Shown: positions 35,582 to 46,190 of the stretch, one piece after another
Layout: the number at the start of each line of letters is the position of its first letter
How positions within the stretch are numbered: position 1 is the first letter of the stretch
From: Bryobacteraceae bacterium
GTDB taxonomy: Bacteria; Acidobacteriota; Terriglobia; Bryobacterales; Bryobacteraceae
Length of the DNA: 64,000 nucleotides
Direction of reading: 5' to 3'
Assembly: GCA_026002855.1 (NCBI GenBank)
Contig: BPGD01000001.1
Span: 3,046,001-3,110,000 of the forward strand
The notes under the pieces: generated by a model
Seen by the model: the letters and a program-made list of their open reading frames with translations, nothing else
Databases searched by the model: none
Told to the model about the DNA's origin: nothing
Position numbers and translations under genes: made by a program

Positions 35582-36715
35582 TCACACCGGGATCTGGCCC
35601 ACAATCTCGATGTTGAACCCCTCCAGCGCGACCACCTTGCGCGGATGGTTGGTCAGCAGGCGGATCTTCCGCAGCCCCAGATCGGCCAGGATCTGCGCCC
35701 CGATGCCCGTCTCGTGCTGAAGCAGGCGCTGGCCCTCAGGCGACGCATAGTGCATGTAGGCGCGCGTATGGGAGACCAGCCGCGGCAGTCCGCCTTCAGG
35801 GCCCGGGGCAATCTGCCGGATTCCCGGCCCCGTCTGATGCAGATAGACGACCACGCCCGCGCCCTCGGCCACGATCTTTTCGAGCGCCGAGCGCAGGATG
35901 CGGTGACAGTCGCACTCCACCGAGTGAAACACGTCGCCGTACGTGCACCGGCTGTGCATCCGCACCAACGCCACCTCCCGCTTCCAGGGCTCGCCGTGCA
36001 CCAATGCCAGGTGCGTTTCGGGGTCAATGGATGAGGAGTAAGAAATTGTGTGAAACTCGCCGATGTCCGTGCGCAGCAACCCTTCGGCCGCACGCCTCAC
36101 GATGCGCTCGTGTTCCAGCCGGTGGCGGATCAGGTCGGCGACCGAGATCATCAGCAGCCCGTGTTCGGCGCAGAAGCGCTCCAGCTCCGGCAGGCGCGCC
36201 ATCGTGCCGTCGTCGTTCATGATTTCGCAGATCACGCCCCCGGGCCGCAGCCCGGCCAGCCGCGCCAGGTCCACCGCCGCCTCTGTCTGGCCCGAACGCA
36301 CCAGCACGCCGCCTTCCCGCGCCCGCAGCGGAAACACGTGCCCCGGCCGAGCCAGGTCCGCCGGTGTCGAATTCGGGTCGATCGCCACCTGAATCGTCCG
36401 CGCCCGGTCGGCCGCACTGATGCCCGTCGTCACGCCCGTCGCCGCGTCGATGGCCTCGCAGAAGGCAGTGCCGAACTGCGACGTGTTCCGCGGCGACATC
36501 AGCGGCAGGTTCAGCCGGTCGCAGATCTCCGGCGCCAGCGCCAGACAGATCAGGCCCCGGCCGTACTTGGCCATGAAGTTGATCGCTTCGGGCGTGGCGA
36601 ACTCCGCCGCCAGCGTCAGGTCGCCCTCGTTCTCGCGATCCTCGTCGTCCACCACCACCAGCATCTGGCCGCGGCGGAACGCCTCGATCGCATCAGGAAT
36701 TCTGGCAAATGGCAT
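35582..36715 (-). CDS. ribBA: RibBA: DHBP synthase fused to a degenerate GTP cyclohydrolase II domain
   Basis: A 377-residue riboflavin-pathway protein. The N-terminal half is a convincing 3,4-dihydroxy-2-butanone-4-phosphate synthase (VVVDDEDRENEGDL, FCEAIDAATGVTTGIS, RPGHVFPLRAREGGVL). The C-terminal half keeps the RibA scaffold and zinc cysteines (HSRCTYGDVFHSVECDCH) and the final LLTNHPRKVVALEGF, but the QEGRGIGL loop is replaced by HQTGPGIRQI, and the segment that should carry the catalytic Asp and Arg reads GQRLLQHETGIGAQIL. GTP cyclohydrolase activity is therefore doubtful. The ATG at 36715 was chosen because it is the natural RibB N-terminus after a GGAAG; an upstream open frame to 36847 is not family-like. 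Confidence 0.9.
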   Translation of the reverse strand: MPFARIPDAIEAFRRGQMLVVVDDEDRENEGDLTLAAEFATPEAINFMAKYGRGLICLALAPEICDRLNLPLMSPRNTSQFGTAFCEAIDAATGVTTGISAADRARTIQVAIDPNSTPADLARPGHVFPLRAREGGVLVRSGQTEAAVDLARLAGLRPGGVICEIMNDDGTMARLPELERFCAEHGLLMISVADLIRHRLEHERIVRRAAEGLLRTDIGEFHTISYSSSIDPETHLALVHGEPWKREVALVRMHSRCTYGDVFHSVECDCHRILRSALEKIVAEGAGVVVYLHQTGPGIRQIAPGPEGGLPRLVSHTRAYMHYASPEGQRLLQHETGIGAQILADLGLRKIRLLTNHPRKVVALEGFNIEIVGQIPV

Positions 36716-36779
36716 CTTCCGCTTTCCATTATCGGCGACCTCGCCGCGCCGCACGGGCCAGGCGTATGATGATTCCGAC

Positions 36780-38474
36780 ATGCGGATCCTCTTTCTCTCG
36801 GCCTTCCTTGCGATCAGCGCGGCCGCACAGGCGCCCAACGCCGCCATCCGTCTCGATCAGGCGGGCTACCTCCCCGCCGCCCCCAAGCTCGCCTTCGTGG
36901 CGGCGGACCCACCAGCTAAGGAATTCACCGTGCGCCGGGCCAATGACGCGAAAATCGTCTTCCGCGGCCGCCTCAGCGCCCCGCTCGACGATCCGGACGC
37001 CGGTGACCGCGTCCAGACGGCCGACTTCAGTCCGCTCCGAAGCGCCGGCCGATACTACATCGAAGTCCCGAACATCGGCCGGAGCTGGGAATTCGAAATC
37101 GGACCGCGCGTCTACGACCGCGTCCTCTATCTCGCCATGCGGTCCTATTACGGGCAGCGCTGCGGTACGGCCGTGGACCTCGGCCACGAATTCCCCGGCT
37201 ACCGCTACGGCGCCTGTCACCGCACCGGCGCCTGGCACGACTCCAGCGGGAGGTCCGGCCCCGCGCCCTCGGCCAAAGGCTGGCACGATGCGGGCGACTA
37301 CGGCCGCTATGTGGTGAACTCCGGCATCACGACCGGAACCCTGCTCTGGACGTTCGAATTGTTCCGCCCAGTGGCGGAAAAACTCCGGCTCAATATTCCG
37401 GAATCAGGTGACAAAACTCCCGATTTTCTCGACGAAATCCGCTGGAATCTCGAGTGGCTGCTTGCCATGCAGGACGCCGATGGCGGCGTCTGGCACAAGC
37501 AGACCAGCGAGAAATTCGCCCCCTTTATCATGCCGGATCAGGACACCATGGCCAGCTACATCATCGGCACAGGAGCCCCGCCATTCAAGAGCACCTGTGC
37601 TACCGCGGACTTGGCCGCGGTGATGGCCATCGCCGCCCGCGTCTGGCCGGCTCTTGACGCGGACTTCGCGCGCCGGGCGCGCGCCGCAGCCGAGGCCGCC
37701 TGGGCATGGGCCGAAAAGAACCCGTCCGTCCCGTTCACGAACCCCAGGGGCGTTTCCACCGGAGCCTACGGTGACCGCGACTGCTCCGACGAGATGCTCT
37801 GGGCCGCGTCGGAACTCTGGCGGACGACACGGAACGAAAAATACAGCAGTTATTTCCTCGCAAACTGGGAGAAATTCCGTCCGATGATCGCTCACGACCG
37901 CCCTCCTGCCTGGCCGCAGGTCGCCCCGCTCGCGCTGTGGGGATGGGCGCTGTCCGGAGGCGAAAAGTCTGGCGAAATCCGCAGCCTCATCCTGGCCGCG
38001 GCCGACGGGCTTGCCGCGCGCACCGCGAAAAACGGCCACCGCGTCAGCCTGCTGCGCAGGGATTACGTCTGGGGCTCGAACTCGGTGGCCGCGAACTACG
38101 GCTTTCAGCTTCTGGTCGCCCACCGCCTGCAGCCCAGGCCGCAATACCTGGAAGCGGCGGCGGACAACCTCCACTACCTCCTCGGCCGCAACCCGATGTC
38201 GGTCTGCTACGTGACGCGCGTGGGCGCCAATCCCGTCCGCCACCCCCACCACCGGCCTTCCGGCGCAGACTCCAACACGGCGCCCTGGCCCGGCCTCCTT
38301 GCTGGCGGACCCAACGCCCGGCGCCAGGATCCGGCCATGAAAAAGATCCCCGAGGGAACGCCTCCGGCGAAAATGTTCCTGGACGACCAGGAGTCCTACG
38401 CCACCAACGAAGTGGCCATCAACTGGAATGCGCCCCTCGTTCTCCTGTTGGCTGGCGTCATCAGCGGCCAATGA
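36780..38474 (+). CDS. Secreted GH9 glycoside hydrolase (cellulase-type)
   Basis: A 564-residue protein with a signal peptide (ILFLSAFLAISAAAQ), an N-terminal Ig-like CelD_N module (AIRLDQAGYLPAAPKLAFV to WEFEIG), and the (alpha/alpha)6 GH9 barrel. The catalytic Asp pair is in KGWHDAGDYGRYVV and the general acid Glu in YATNEVAINWNAPLV. NYGFQLLVAHRL and LLGRNPMSVCYVTRVGANPVRHPHHRPS are the GH9 C-terminal signature. It likely acts on beta-1,4-glucans outside the cell. A strong hairpin follows at 38480. The divergent ribBA starts 64 bases upstream. Confidence 0.9.
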   Translation: MRILFLSAFLAISAAAQAPNAAIRLDQAGYLPAAPKLAFVAADPPAKEFTVRRANDAKIVFRGRLSAPLDDPDAGDRVQTADFSPLRSAGRYYIEVPNIGRSWEFEIGPRVYDRVLYLAMRSYYGQRCGTAVDLGHEFPGYRYGACHRTGAWHDSSGRSGPAPSAKGWHDAGDYGRYVVNSGITTGTLLWTFELFRPVAEKLRLNIPESGDKTPDFLDEIRWNLEWLLAMQDADGGVWHKQTSEKFAPFIMPDQDTMASYIIGTGAPPFKSTCATADLAAVMAIAARVWPALDADFARRARAAAEAAWAWAEKNPSVPFTNPRGVSTGAYGDRDCSDEMLWAASELWRTTRNEKYSSYFLANWEKFRPMIAHDRPPAWPQVAPLALWGWALSGGEKSGEIRSLILAAADGLAARTAKNGHRVSLLRRDYVWGSNSVAANYGFQLLVAHRLQPRPQYLEAAADNLHYLLGRNPMSVCYVTRVGANPVRHPHHRPSGADSNTAPWPGLLAGGPNARRQDPAMKKIPEGTPPAKMFLDDQESYATNEVAINWNAPLVLLLAGVISGQ

Positions 38475-38479
38475 GCCCC

Positions 38480-38509
38480 CATGACCCTGCGGCCATCGGC
38501 AGGGTCATG
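38480..38509 (+). terminator. Strong hairpin after the GH9 gene
   Basis: A perfect 11-bp stem (CATGACCCTGC paired with GCAGGGTCATG) with an 8-base loop starts 6 bases after the GH9 stop codon. No T-run follows, so it is either a rho-assisted or stabilising 3' structure and not a textbook intrinsic terminator. Confidence 0.55.
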
Positions 38510-38701
38510 AGGACTCCCTCTGGATTGGCCCGCGGTTGGGCCGTGCCGGGTTATGACGGCCGACGCCCGACGATGTCTGCGCCTCACGCCCCCGCCGCGG
38601 ACGCCAATTTTCAGCCCCGCTCGCTCTCACGGCCTTCGGCCGCTTCCCCCGCGGCCCTGAACGGCGATATTTTCGAGGGAGCGCATCGGAGATCCGAATT
38701 C

Positions 38702-39940
38702 ATGAAGCGACGCATGTTTCTGCAGCTCCCGGCCGCGGCAGCCGGCCTGCCGCCTCTCTTTTACGACCGTTACTCGACATCCACCGAGCCCGGAGCGGCG
38801 CCGCCATGGGAGGCGCCTCTCTTTCACCTGGAGCGCTTCTCAAAGAGCCCGATCGTAGCGGAAAAATTCGAACTGCTCCGGGCCGGCCGCCACTTCTTCC
38901 TCCGCGCGGTTTCGCGCGATGGCGCCGAGGGAATCGCCCTGGTCAAACAGATCGAGGACTACCTGCCGATGCTGACACGGCTGGCCATGCCATTCTTCGC
39001 CGGCAAGGACGCCCGCGCCCTCGAGCGCCTGGTCGACGAGTTCAACGTCCGCCACTACAAACTCGCCGGACAGGCCCTGTGGGCGCCCGCGGCATACGTG
39101 GAACAGGCGATGTTTGACCTCTTCGGCAGAACCGTGAACAGGCCGCTCGGCGAGCTGCTCGGCGGCGTGCGGCGGAAAGAAATTCCCGTCTACCTCTCGG
39201 GCTCCGTCCGCGAAACCTCCGCCGAAGAAGAGGTGGAGATCTACGCGCAGGCTCTCGCCGCCAGCGGCGCGCAGGCAGTGAAATTCAAGATCGGCGGCCG
39301 CATGGCGCGCAACGCCGACCAATACCCCGGCCGCACGGAAACGATGCTCCGCCTCGCGCGCAAACGCCTTCCCGCCGATACCCTCATCTACGCTGACGTC
39401 AACGGCGGCTGGAATGCGGCCAAGGCCATCTCGATGGGGCCATTTCTCAGGGAAATCGGCGTTGGATTCCTCGAAGAACCGTGCCCGTGGGAAGAAGTCT
39501 CCGAGACAAAACGCGCCGCCGACGCGCTCGATATCCCCATCGCCTTTGGCGAATGCGATTCGAGCCCCTGGAAATTCGACTGGATGATTCGCACCCGCGC
39601 CCTCGACATCGTCCAGCCCGACCTCAACTACAACGGGGGCTTCATCCGCACCGCCCGCGTCGCCCGCATGGCCGCCGCCGCAGGCATCCCCATCACCCCG
39701 CACAACACGCAGACGGGCGCGGCCGCCTGCAACATCCTCCAGTTCGCCTCGGCAATCCCCAATATCGGCCCCTACATGGAATTTCCCTTCCGTGGAAAAT
39801 ACTCCGACGAAAGCTGGCACACGCCCCATTTCCGCATCCGCGCCGGAAAAATTGCGGTTCCCGAAGGGCCCGGCCTCGGGATCCGGATCGACCCCGATTT
39901 TCTGAAGAAGGCTGCAATTATCGCGTCCGTGTCAGCCTGA
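38702..39940 (+). CDS. Tat-exported enolase-superfamily (mandelate racemase/muconate lactonizing) protein
   Basis: A 412-residue protein with a Tat-type leader (KRRMFLQLPAAAAG). The C-terminal barrel has the KxK base in VKFKIGG, metal ligands in YADVNGGW, FLEEPCPWEE and FGECDSSPW, and a late acidic/His region SAIPNIGPYMEF and NTQTGAAACN. This is the mandelate-racemase subgroup, which abstracts a proton next to a carboxylate of acid sugars. Substrate is unknown. Exported members with Tat leaders are unusual outside this kind of organism. The frame is open far upstream; the ATG at 38702 starts the leader. Confidence 0.85.
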   Translation: MKRRMFLQLPAAAAGLPPLFYDRYSTSTEPGAAPPWEAPLFHLERFSKSPIVAEKFELLRAGRHFFLRAVSRDGAEGIALVKQIEDYLPMLTRLAMPFFAGKDARALERLVDEFNVRHYKLAGQALWAPAAYVEQAMFDLFGRTVNRPLGELLGGVRRKEIPVYLSGSVRETSAEEEVEIYAQALAASGAQAVKFKIGGRMARNADQYPGRTETMLRLARKRLPADTLIYADVNGGWNAAKAISMGPFLREIGVGFLEEPCPWEEVSETKRAADALDIPIAFGECDSSPWKFDWMIRTRALDIVQPDLNYNGGFIRTARVARMAAAAGIPITPHNTQTGAAACNILQFASAIPNIGPYMEFPFRGKYSDESWHTPHFRIRAGKIAVPEGPGLGIRIDPDFLKKAAIIASVSA

Positions 39941-41354
39941 GCGCAGCGTCCCCGGCGAACTCCGGCACGGCCAGCCGCAGCCGTCCCCGGCCGTGGCTCA
40001 GCGTTTCCTCTCCGATCCGCGCCCCATCGGCCGGCCGGAACCATTCCGCCCGATACCGGCCCGGCGGCACCTCCAGGACAAGATGCGATGCGCCGCCGCC
40101 GGTCAGATAGATCGCCCACACGCGGCCCGGCGCTGATAGCGTTACCGCTTCAGTTCCCGGCGCATGTTGCACGGTCTCCCGGTCCGGCCTCATCGAAATC
40201 AGCGGCAGGGACTCCAGAAACTGGCGAAGAAACCGCAGTTGCCGCCGCAGCGCCGGACTGCCGCCCCCGGGACTTTTCGCCTGGAAATCCGTCCCGTCTT
40301 CCCTGCCCACGCTGAACGAATAATCCAGATGATTGAACAGGCCGCCTCCGGCCAGCAGGAACCGCCACGCCTGCCTCCGGTAGGCCTCATCGCCCGTTCC
40401 CAGGAAACCCGTTTCATCATACGAGACCGGAACATTCCACCCGTAATTCCACCAGACCGCTTCCGGATATGCATAATGGAAATTCACGATGTCCGCGCCT
40501 TTCAGAATGGACCGCAGCGGCGCACGGAAATTGCACGCATTCCACGCAATCAGATGCCGCTTCTCCAGCCCCGCCTCTTCGGAGCGGATCCACTCGGCCA
40601 CCCGCTCCTGCCAGGCCAGCGACGCCGCGTCGGCGCAATCGGCCGTGTTCGGCCAGCGCAGCGGCATGTACGGATTCACCGGTTCTCCCGTTACCGTCCG
40701 GTCCGCCCAGGGCTCGTTCTGAATCTCGAAAATCACGTTGGAAAAGGCGTTTAGTTCGCGCACGATTTTCCGCGTGAATTGCTCCTGAAACGGCAGCGCG
40801 CCGCCATTGTCCAGCGTGTGGAGCCGCTTCCAGTCCGCCAGCGCAAACAGGCCGCCATTGTTGGCCGGATGGAAGGGACTGAGCGACCACTGCCGTTCCG
40901 CGTACGTCGAACAGAACAGCGTCACCTCCACCGCAATGCCCAGCCGCTCCGCCTCTCCCACAAAAGCCTTCAACCGGTCAAAATATGCCTCGTTCCAGGT
41001 CCGCAGGTCGAACCTGCCCTCCCGTTCCGGCCACGGCGCCAGGAAACGCGCCGGCGCCAGCGTGTTCCGTTCAATTCCGAAATCGCCCGGGGCCTCGCGA
41101 TACGTGCCTGTAAAAATCCGCGTCAGGTTCATCCCCTCGGCGTGGAGCGTGGCCAGGTACTTCCGCCAGTCGAAATCCGCGTTCACCACCGCCCCGTAGT
41201 GTTCGCCGGAGGTCACCACCAGAAACAGCCGCCCGTTCCATTCCAGATAGTGCGGGTTCTGCCCGTGCACGCGGATCGGCCGGCCGGCCTCCCCGCGCCC
41301 ACCGCCCGCGCAAACCACCATCGCGGCCAGCACAACGGCAAAACTTCGCATCAT
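39918..41354 (-). CDS. Secreted cellulase-like glycoside hydrolase (GH-A clan barrel)
   Basis: A 478-residue protein with a signal peptide (MRSFAVVLAAMVVCAGGG). The barrel opens with HYLEWNGRLFLVVTSGEHYGAVVNADFDW and LHAEGMNLTRIFTG. The predicted acid/base Glu is in IFEIQNEPW and the nucleophile Glu in VSYDETGFLG, a GH5-like or DUF4038-like arrangement. A beta-sandwich closes the protein (WFRPADGARIGEETLSHG). The substrate is probably a plant or microbial glycan, judging by the nearby GH9 gene. It overlaps the 3' end of the convergent enolase-family gene by 23 bases. Confidence 0.8.
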   Translation of the reverse strand: MMRSFAVVLAAMVVCAGGGRGEAGRPIRVHGQNPHYLEWNGRLFLVVTSGEHYGAVVNADFDWRKYLATLHAEGMNLTRIFTGTYREAPGDFGIERNTLAPARFLAPWPEREGRFDLRTWNEAYFDRLKAFVGEAERLGIAVEVTLFCSTYAERQWSLSPFHPANNGGLFALADWKRLHTLDNGGALPFQEQFTRKIVRELNAFSNVIFEIQNEPWADRTVTGEPVNPYMPLRWPNTADCADAASLAWQERVAEWIRSEEAGLEKRHLIAWNACNFRAPLRSILKGADIVNFHYAYPEAVWWNYGWNVPVSYDETGFLGTGDEAYRRQAWRFLLAGGGLFNHLDYSFSVGREDGTDFQAKSPGGGSPALRRQLRFLRQFLESLPLISMRPDRETVQHAPGTEAVTLSAPGRVWAIYLTGGGASHLVLEVPPGRYRAEWFRPADGARIGEETLSHGRGRLRLAVPEFAGDAALRLTRTR

Positions 41355-41476
41355 TCCTCCTCCCTGTCAGACTACCGCGGCGCGCCCGCGCGCGGGCCCC
41401 TCCGTCCCGCCCGGCCCCGCGGGCCGGTACTTCGCCCCGGCCGCCCCAAAACGCCTCCCCCGCCCGGTCCATGAGG

Positions 41477-41482
41477 TATAAT
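41477..41482 (+). promoter_or_regulatory. Putative -10 box (TATAAT)
   Basis: A perfect TATAAT in otherwise very G+C-rich sequence, 50 bases before the start of the receiver-like gene at 41533. No good -35 hexamer sits at the right distance, so the assignment is tentative. Confidence 0.4.
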
Positions 41483-41532
41483 GAAGGTGTCCTCCCTGAA
41501 AGCTGCTTTTCCTTCGCGGCTTTCCTCTCTGG

Positions 41533-41937
41533 ATGAAACTCACAACCGAACGGTCCATGCCCCAGAAACTAAGGAAAATCCTGGCGGCCGTTGATGATCT
41601 CTTCTTCGTGGTGAAAATCAACGACGCCGCCAAACGATCCGGATTTGAGGTCGAATTCCTGAAATCCGCGGAAGAGATCCTCAACCGCGCTCGTCAGGAA
41701 ACGCCCGCGCTCATCATCGTCGACCTGAACGCCCGCAGCGTCAAACCCGTCGAGCTCATCGCAAAACTGCGCGCCGAAGAGAGCCTGAAACGCGTCAGCA
41801 TCATCGCCTTCGTCTCGCACCTCGAGGCCGACCTGAAGACGCGCGCCCAGGCCGCCGGCGCCAGCATGGTGCTCGCCCGCTCCGCGTTCTCCATGAACCT
41901 GCCGCAGATCCTCAAGCGGCACAGCAGCACCCTGTAG
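41533..41937 (+). CDS. Response-regulator receiver-like protein
   Basis: A 134-residue single-domain protein with receiver topology: KILAAVDDLFFVVKINDAAKRSGFEVEFL, then ALIIVDLNARSVKPVELI at the phospho-acceptor strand, and IIAFVSHLEADLKTRAQAAGASMVLAR at the switch strands. The strand usually ending in the phospho-acceptor Asp reads IIVDLN, with Asp retained, but the acidic pair at strand 1 is AAVDD, so phosphorylation is possible but uncertain. No histidine kinase is nearby. An internal ATG at 41557 is a plausible alternative start. Confidence 0.75.
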   Translation: MKLTTERSMPQKLRKILAAVDDLFFVVKINDAAKRSGFEVEFLKSAEEILNRARQETPALIIVDLNARSVKPVELIAKLRAEESLKRVSIIAFVSHLEADLKTRAQAAGASMVLARSAFSMNLPQILKRHSSTL

Positions 41938-41944
41938 GCGCGCC

Positions 41945-42973
41945 TCAGCCCGCCGCCTCGCGGGTAAATTCGACGAACCGCCGCAGCCGCTCCGCGGCCG
42001 CGCCGCTGTCAATCGCCTCGGCCGCCCGCGCCATCCCCTCGGCCCAGTCCGCCGCCACTCCTGCCGCGTGCAGCGCCACCGCCGTGTTCACCAGCACGAT
42101 GTCCCGCTGCGGCCCCCGCCGCCCTTCCAGCACCGCGCGCAGAATCCCCGCATTGTCCTCGGCGCTGCCGCCCAGCAGGTCTTCGAGCCCCGCCCGCTCC
42201 ACCCCGAAATCTTCGGGCTGCACCACGCGATGCTCAATGGCCCCGTGCACGATGCTCAGGAGGTGCGTCGGCGCCGTCGTCGACACTTCGTCCAGCCCGT
42301 CCTCGCCGTGCGCCACGCAGCCCCGCTCCAGCCCAAGCCCCGCCAGCGTCACCGCCATCAGCTCCGCCGCCCGCAGCGACGGCGCGCCCACCAGTTGTGC
42401 CGTCGCCCGCGCCGGGTTCGTCAGCGGCCCCAGCAGGTTCATCACCGTCCGCGTCTTCAGTTCCGCCCGCGCCGCCTGCGCGTGCCGCATCGCCGGATGC
42501 AGCGCCGGCGCAAACAGGAACCCGATCCCCGTCTCGCGGATCGAACGCGCAATCTCGGCCGCGTCGGTCAGGATCCTTGCCCCCAGCGCCTCCAGCACGT
42601 CCGCGCTCCCGCACCGCGATGACAGCGACCGGTTGCCGTGCTTGGCCACCGCCACCCCGCACGCCGCCGCCACAAACGCCGCCGCCGTGCTGATATTGAA
42701 AGTCCCGCGGTGGTCGCCCCCGGTGCCGCACGTGTCCAGGACCGGCTGGTCCGTGATCCCATGTTCCACCTGCACCGAATGATCGCGCATCGCCAGCGCC
42801 ATCCCCAGCAGCTCGTCCGCCGTCTCTCCTTTCACCCGCAACGCGGCCAGAAAGGCGGCAATCTGCGCCGTCGTCGCCCGCCCTTGCAGAATTTCCGCCA
42901 TCGCCTCCATCGCCTCTGCGCTCGACAGAGACTCGCGGTCAAGCACCTTGTGCAGGTAATTCAGCAACGCCAT
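41945..42973 (-). CDS. trpD: Anthranilate phosphoribosyltransferase
   Basis: Joins anthranilate to phosphoribosyl pyrophosphate in tryptophan synthesis. The 342-residue protein has the PRPP-binding [15 protein letters not shown] motif, the [21 protein letters not shown] loop, [14 protein letters not shown], and [14 protein letters not shown], all TrpD signatures. It stands alone; no other trp gene is in the window. Its start faces the divergent sucC gene with a 50-base spacer, which must contain both promoters. Confidence 0.95.
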   Translation of the reverse strand: MALLNYLHKVLDRESLSSAEAMEAMAEILQGRATTAQIAAFLAALRVKGETADELLGMALAMRDHSVQVEHGITDQPVLDTCGTGGDHRGTFNISTAAAFVAAACGVAVAKHGNRSLSSRCGSADVLEALGARILTDAAEIARSIRETGIGFLFAPALHPAMRHAQAARAELKTRTVMNLLGPLTNPARATAQLVGAPSLRAAELMAVTLAGLGLERGCVAHGEDGLDEVSTTAPTHLLSIVHGAIEHRVVQPEDFGVERAGLEDLLGGSAEDNAGILRAVLEGRRGPQRDIVLVNTAVALHAAGVAADWAEGMARAAEAIDSGAAAERLRRFVEFTREAAG

Positions 42974-43023
42974 GTTATATTGAAATGCAGGGCTTTTTCA
43001 GAGCCTACCACAAGCCGAATCCC

Positions 43024-44187
<1,164 letters not shown>

Positions 44188-44202
44188 GAGGAAAAGCCAA
44201 CC

Positions 44203-45078
44203 ATGAGCATTCTGGTCAACAGGAATACGCGCGTGCTCGTCCAGGGCTTCACCGGCAGGGAAGCCACCTTCCACGCCCAGCAGTGCATCGCCTACGGAAC
44301 CAACATCGTCGGCGGCGTCACCCCAGGCAAGGGCGGCACCACCCACCTCGACCGCCCCGTCTTTGACACCGTCGCCGAGGCCGTCCGCGCCACCGGCGCC
44401 GACACAAGCGTCATCTTCGTGCCCCCCGCCTTCGCCGCCGACGCCATCATGGAGGCCGCCGACGCCGGCATCCGCCTCATCGTCTGCATCACCGAAGGCA
44501 TCCCCGCTCTCGATATGGTCCGCGCCTGGCGCTTCCTCAAGGACCATCCCGGCACCCGCCTCATCGGCCCCAACTGCCCCGGCATCATCACCCCCGGCGA
44601 GTGCAAAATCGGCATCATGCCCGGTCACATCCACCGCCCGGGCCCCGTCGGCGTCGTCTCCCGCTCCGGCACCCTCACCTATGAGGCCGTCGGCCAGCTC
44701 ACCGCACTCGGCATCGGCCAAAGCACCTGCATCGGCATCGGCGGCGACCCCATCATCGGCACCACCCACGTCGACGCCCTGCGCCTCTTCAATGAGGACC
44801 CTCAGACCGAGGCGATCATCATGATCGGCGAAATCGGCGGCACCGCCGAAGAGGAAGCCGCCGCCTACGTGAAACAACACGTCCGCAAGCCCGTCGTCGG
44901 CTTCGTCGCCGGCCAGACCGCGCCCCCGGGGCGCCGCATGGGCCACGCCGGCGCCATCATCAGCGGCGGCTCCGGCAAGGCCAGCGACAAAATGGCCGCC
45001 ATGGAGGCCGCCGGCATCATCGTCTGCCGGACCCCCGCCGAAATCGGCCGGCGCGCCAAAGAAGCGCTGAAACTCTGA
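44203..45078 (+). CDS. sucD: Succinyl-CoA synthetase alpha subunit
   Basis: CoA-binding, phosphohistidine subunit. The 291-residue protein starts [23 protein letters not shown] and has the Rossmann CoA fold, [31 protein letters not shown], and the catalytic His in [17 protein letters not shown]. Directly downstream of sucC, probably one transcript. A small hairpin with a T6 run follows the stop. Confidence 0.97.
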   Translation: MSILVNRNTRVLVQGFTGREATFHAQQCIAYGTNIVGGVTPGKGGTTHLDRPVFDTVAEAVRATGADTSVIFVPPAFAADAIMEAADAGIRLIVCITEGIPALDMVRAWRFLKDHPGTRLIGPNCPGIITPGECKIGIMPGHIHRPGPVGVVSRSGTLTYEAVGQLTALGIGQSTCIGIGGDPIIGTTHVDALRLFNEDPQTEAIIMIGEIGGTAEEEAAAYVKQHVRKPVVGFVAGQTAPPGRRMGHAGAIISGGSGKASDKMAAMEAAGIIVCRTPAEIGRRAKEALKL

Positions 45079-45083
45079 TGCCC

Positions 45084-45101
45084 CCGGACTGCCGGTTTTT
45101 T
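45084..45101 (+). terminator. Possible intrinsic terminator after sucD
   Basis: A short CCGG-ACTG-CCGG hairpin followed at once by six T residues, starting 6 bases after the sucD stop. The stem is only 4 bp, so termination efficiency is doubtful, but the placement fits the end of the sucCD unit. Confidence 0.4.
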
Positions 45102-45202
45102 GTCCGATTCATGCCCCGGCTTTGGAGGAAATCAATCAGAATTTCCAGCCATAATGATGTAAATTACACGATTCATTTCTTCGTAAAGGAAGCAGAATTC
45201 TC

Positions 45203-45622
45203 ATGGCCATCGAACGCACACTCGCCATCATCAAGCCGGACGCCGTCGCCGCCGGCAACGCCGGCCGCATCATCTCCATGATCGAGCAGGCCGGCTTCCG
45301 CATCCTCGCCATGCGGATGCAGACGCTCACCCGCCCCCAGGCTGAAGGCTTTTACGCCGTCCACCGCGGCAAGCCCTTCTTTGAGGAGCTAGTCGCCTTC
45401 ATGACCGAAGGCCCCGTCATCCTCATGGCCCTCGAGCGCGAAGACGCCATCGCCAAATGGCGCGAGGTCATGGGCGCCACCGACCCCAAGAAGGCCGCCC
45501 CGGGCACCGTCCGCGCCCTCTACGGCACTGACATCGGCCGCAACGCCAGCCACGGCTCGGACGCCCCGGAAACCGCCGCCTTCGAACTGGCCTGGTTCTT
45601 CCGCGGCGCGGAACTCGTCTGA
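45203..45622 (+). CDS. ndk: Nucleoside diphosphate kinase
   Basis: Balances nucleoside triphosphate pools using ATP. The 139-residue protein starts [20 protein letters not shown], contains [22 protein letters not shown], and has the phosphohistidine in the signature [16 protein letters not shown] near the C-terminus. AAAGGAAG lies 9 bases upstream of the ATG. It stands alone after sucCD and ends in a strong G+C-rich hairpin. Confidence 0.97.
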   Translation: MAIERTLAIIKPDAVAAGNAGRIISMIEQAGFRILAMRMQTLTRPQAEGFYAVHRGKPFFEELVAFMTEGPVILMALEREDAIAKWREVMGATDPKKAAPGTVRALYGTDIGRNASHGSDAPETAAFELAWFFRGAELV

Positions 45623-45642
45623 GGCGGCCGCGCGGCCGCCTC
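45621..45642 (+). terminator. Perfect 22-base palindrome after ndk
   Basis: GAGGCGGCCG followed by CGCGGCCGCCTC forms a perfect self-complementary hairpin that overlaps the ndk stop codon. There is no T-run, so it may act as a bidirectional or rho-dependent 3' barrier between ndk and the convergent gene at 45675. Confidence 0.5.
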
Positions 45643-45674
45643 ACCCTGCCTCGCCCCGCGCCGCCGCCCGCTGC

Positions 45675-46190
45675 TCAGGGGTCGATCCCGAAGGTGAAAG
45701 CACGCGTCCCGGCGGGCGTGCTCACCGCGTATTCACCCGGCGCCAGCGGGGCTGGCAGTACCAGCCGCACGCTCAGCCGCCCGTGTGGCTCCATCTTCAC
45801 CGGAAGCTGCCCTTCCAGCGTCTGCCCGTTGGGTGCCACCTTGCGCACGTCGAGCCGCACCACGCGCCGCCCACCCTCCACCCGGAACCGGTAAGCCCGA
45901 GCGGCCCACTCGGGCGGCAGCCCCGCCCGGTAGGCGATCACCAGCATGGGCGCCCGGCCCGCCTTCAGCCGCATCTTCGATCGTTCCCCCTCGATCCACG
46001 CCTCCGCCTCGCCGCGCCCCGAGCGCTGATGGACCCTCTCCAACGGCAGCGGCTCCATCCCGCCGCTCGCCGCGTCATACAGGTACATCCGCCCATACTG
46101 CGGCGGATCCTCCGCCGCCGGCGGCGCCGCCCCCACCACTGCCATCACGGCCGCCACCATCGTCTTCCCGACTCGCAACGCGAACCGCAT
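45675..46190 (-). CDS. Secreted protein of unknown function
   Basis: A 171-residue protein with a signal peptide (FALRVGKTMVAAVMAVVGAAPPAA). The mature part is beta-rich with no recognised family: YLYDAASGGMEPLPLERV, MLVIAYRAGLPPEWAARAY and a C-terminal strand pair LAPGEYAVSTPAGTRAFTFGID suggestive of an Ig-like fold. The ATG at 46190 was chosen because it starts the signal peptide; the frame remains open to 46307. Transcribed toward ndk; its promoter should lie in the 328-base stretch next to the CRISPR array. Confidence 0.7.
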   Translation of the reverse strand: MRFALRVGKTMVAAVMAVVGAAPPAAEDPPQYGRMYLYDAASGGMEPLPLERVHQRSGRGEAEAWIEGERSKMRLKAGRAPMLVIAYRAGLPPEWAARAYRFRVEGGRRVVRLDVRKVAPNGQTLEGQLPVKMEPHGRLSVRLVLPAPLAPGEYAVSTPAGTRAFTFGIDP

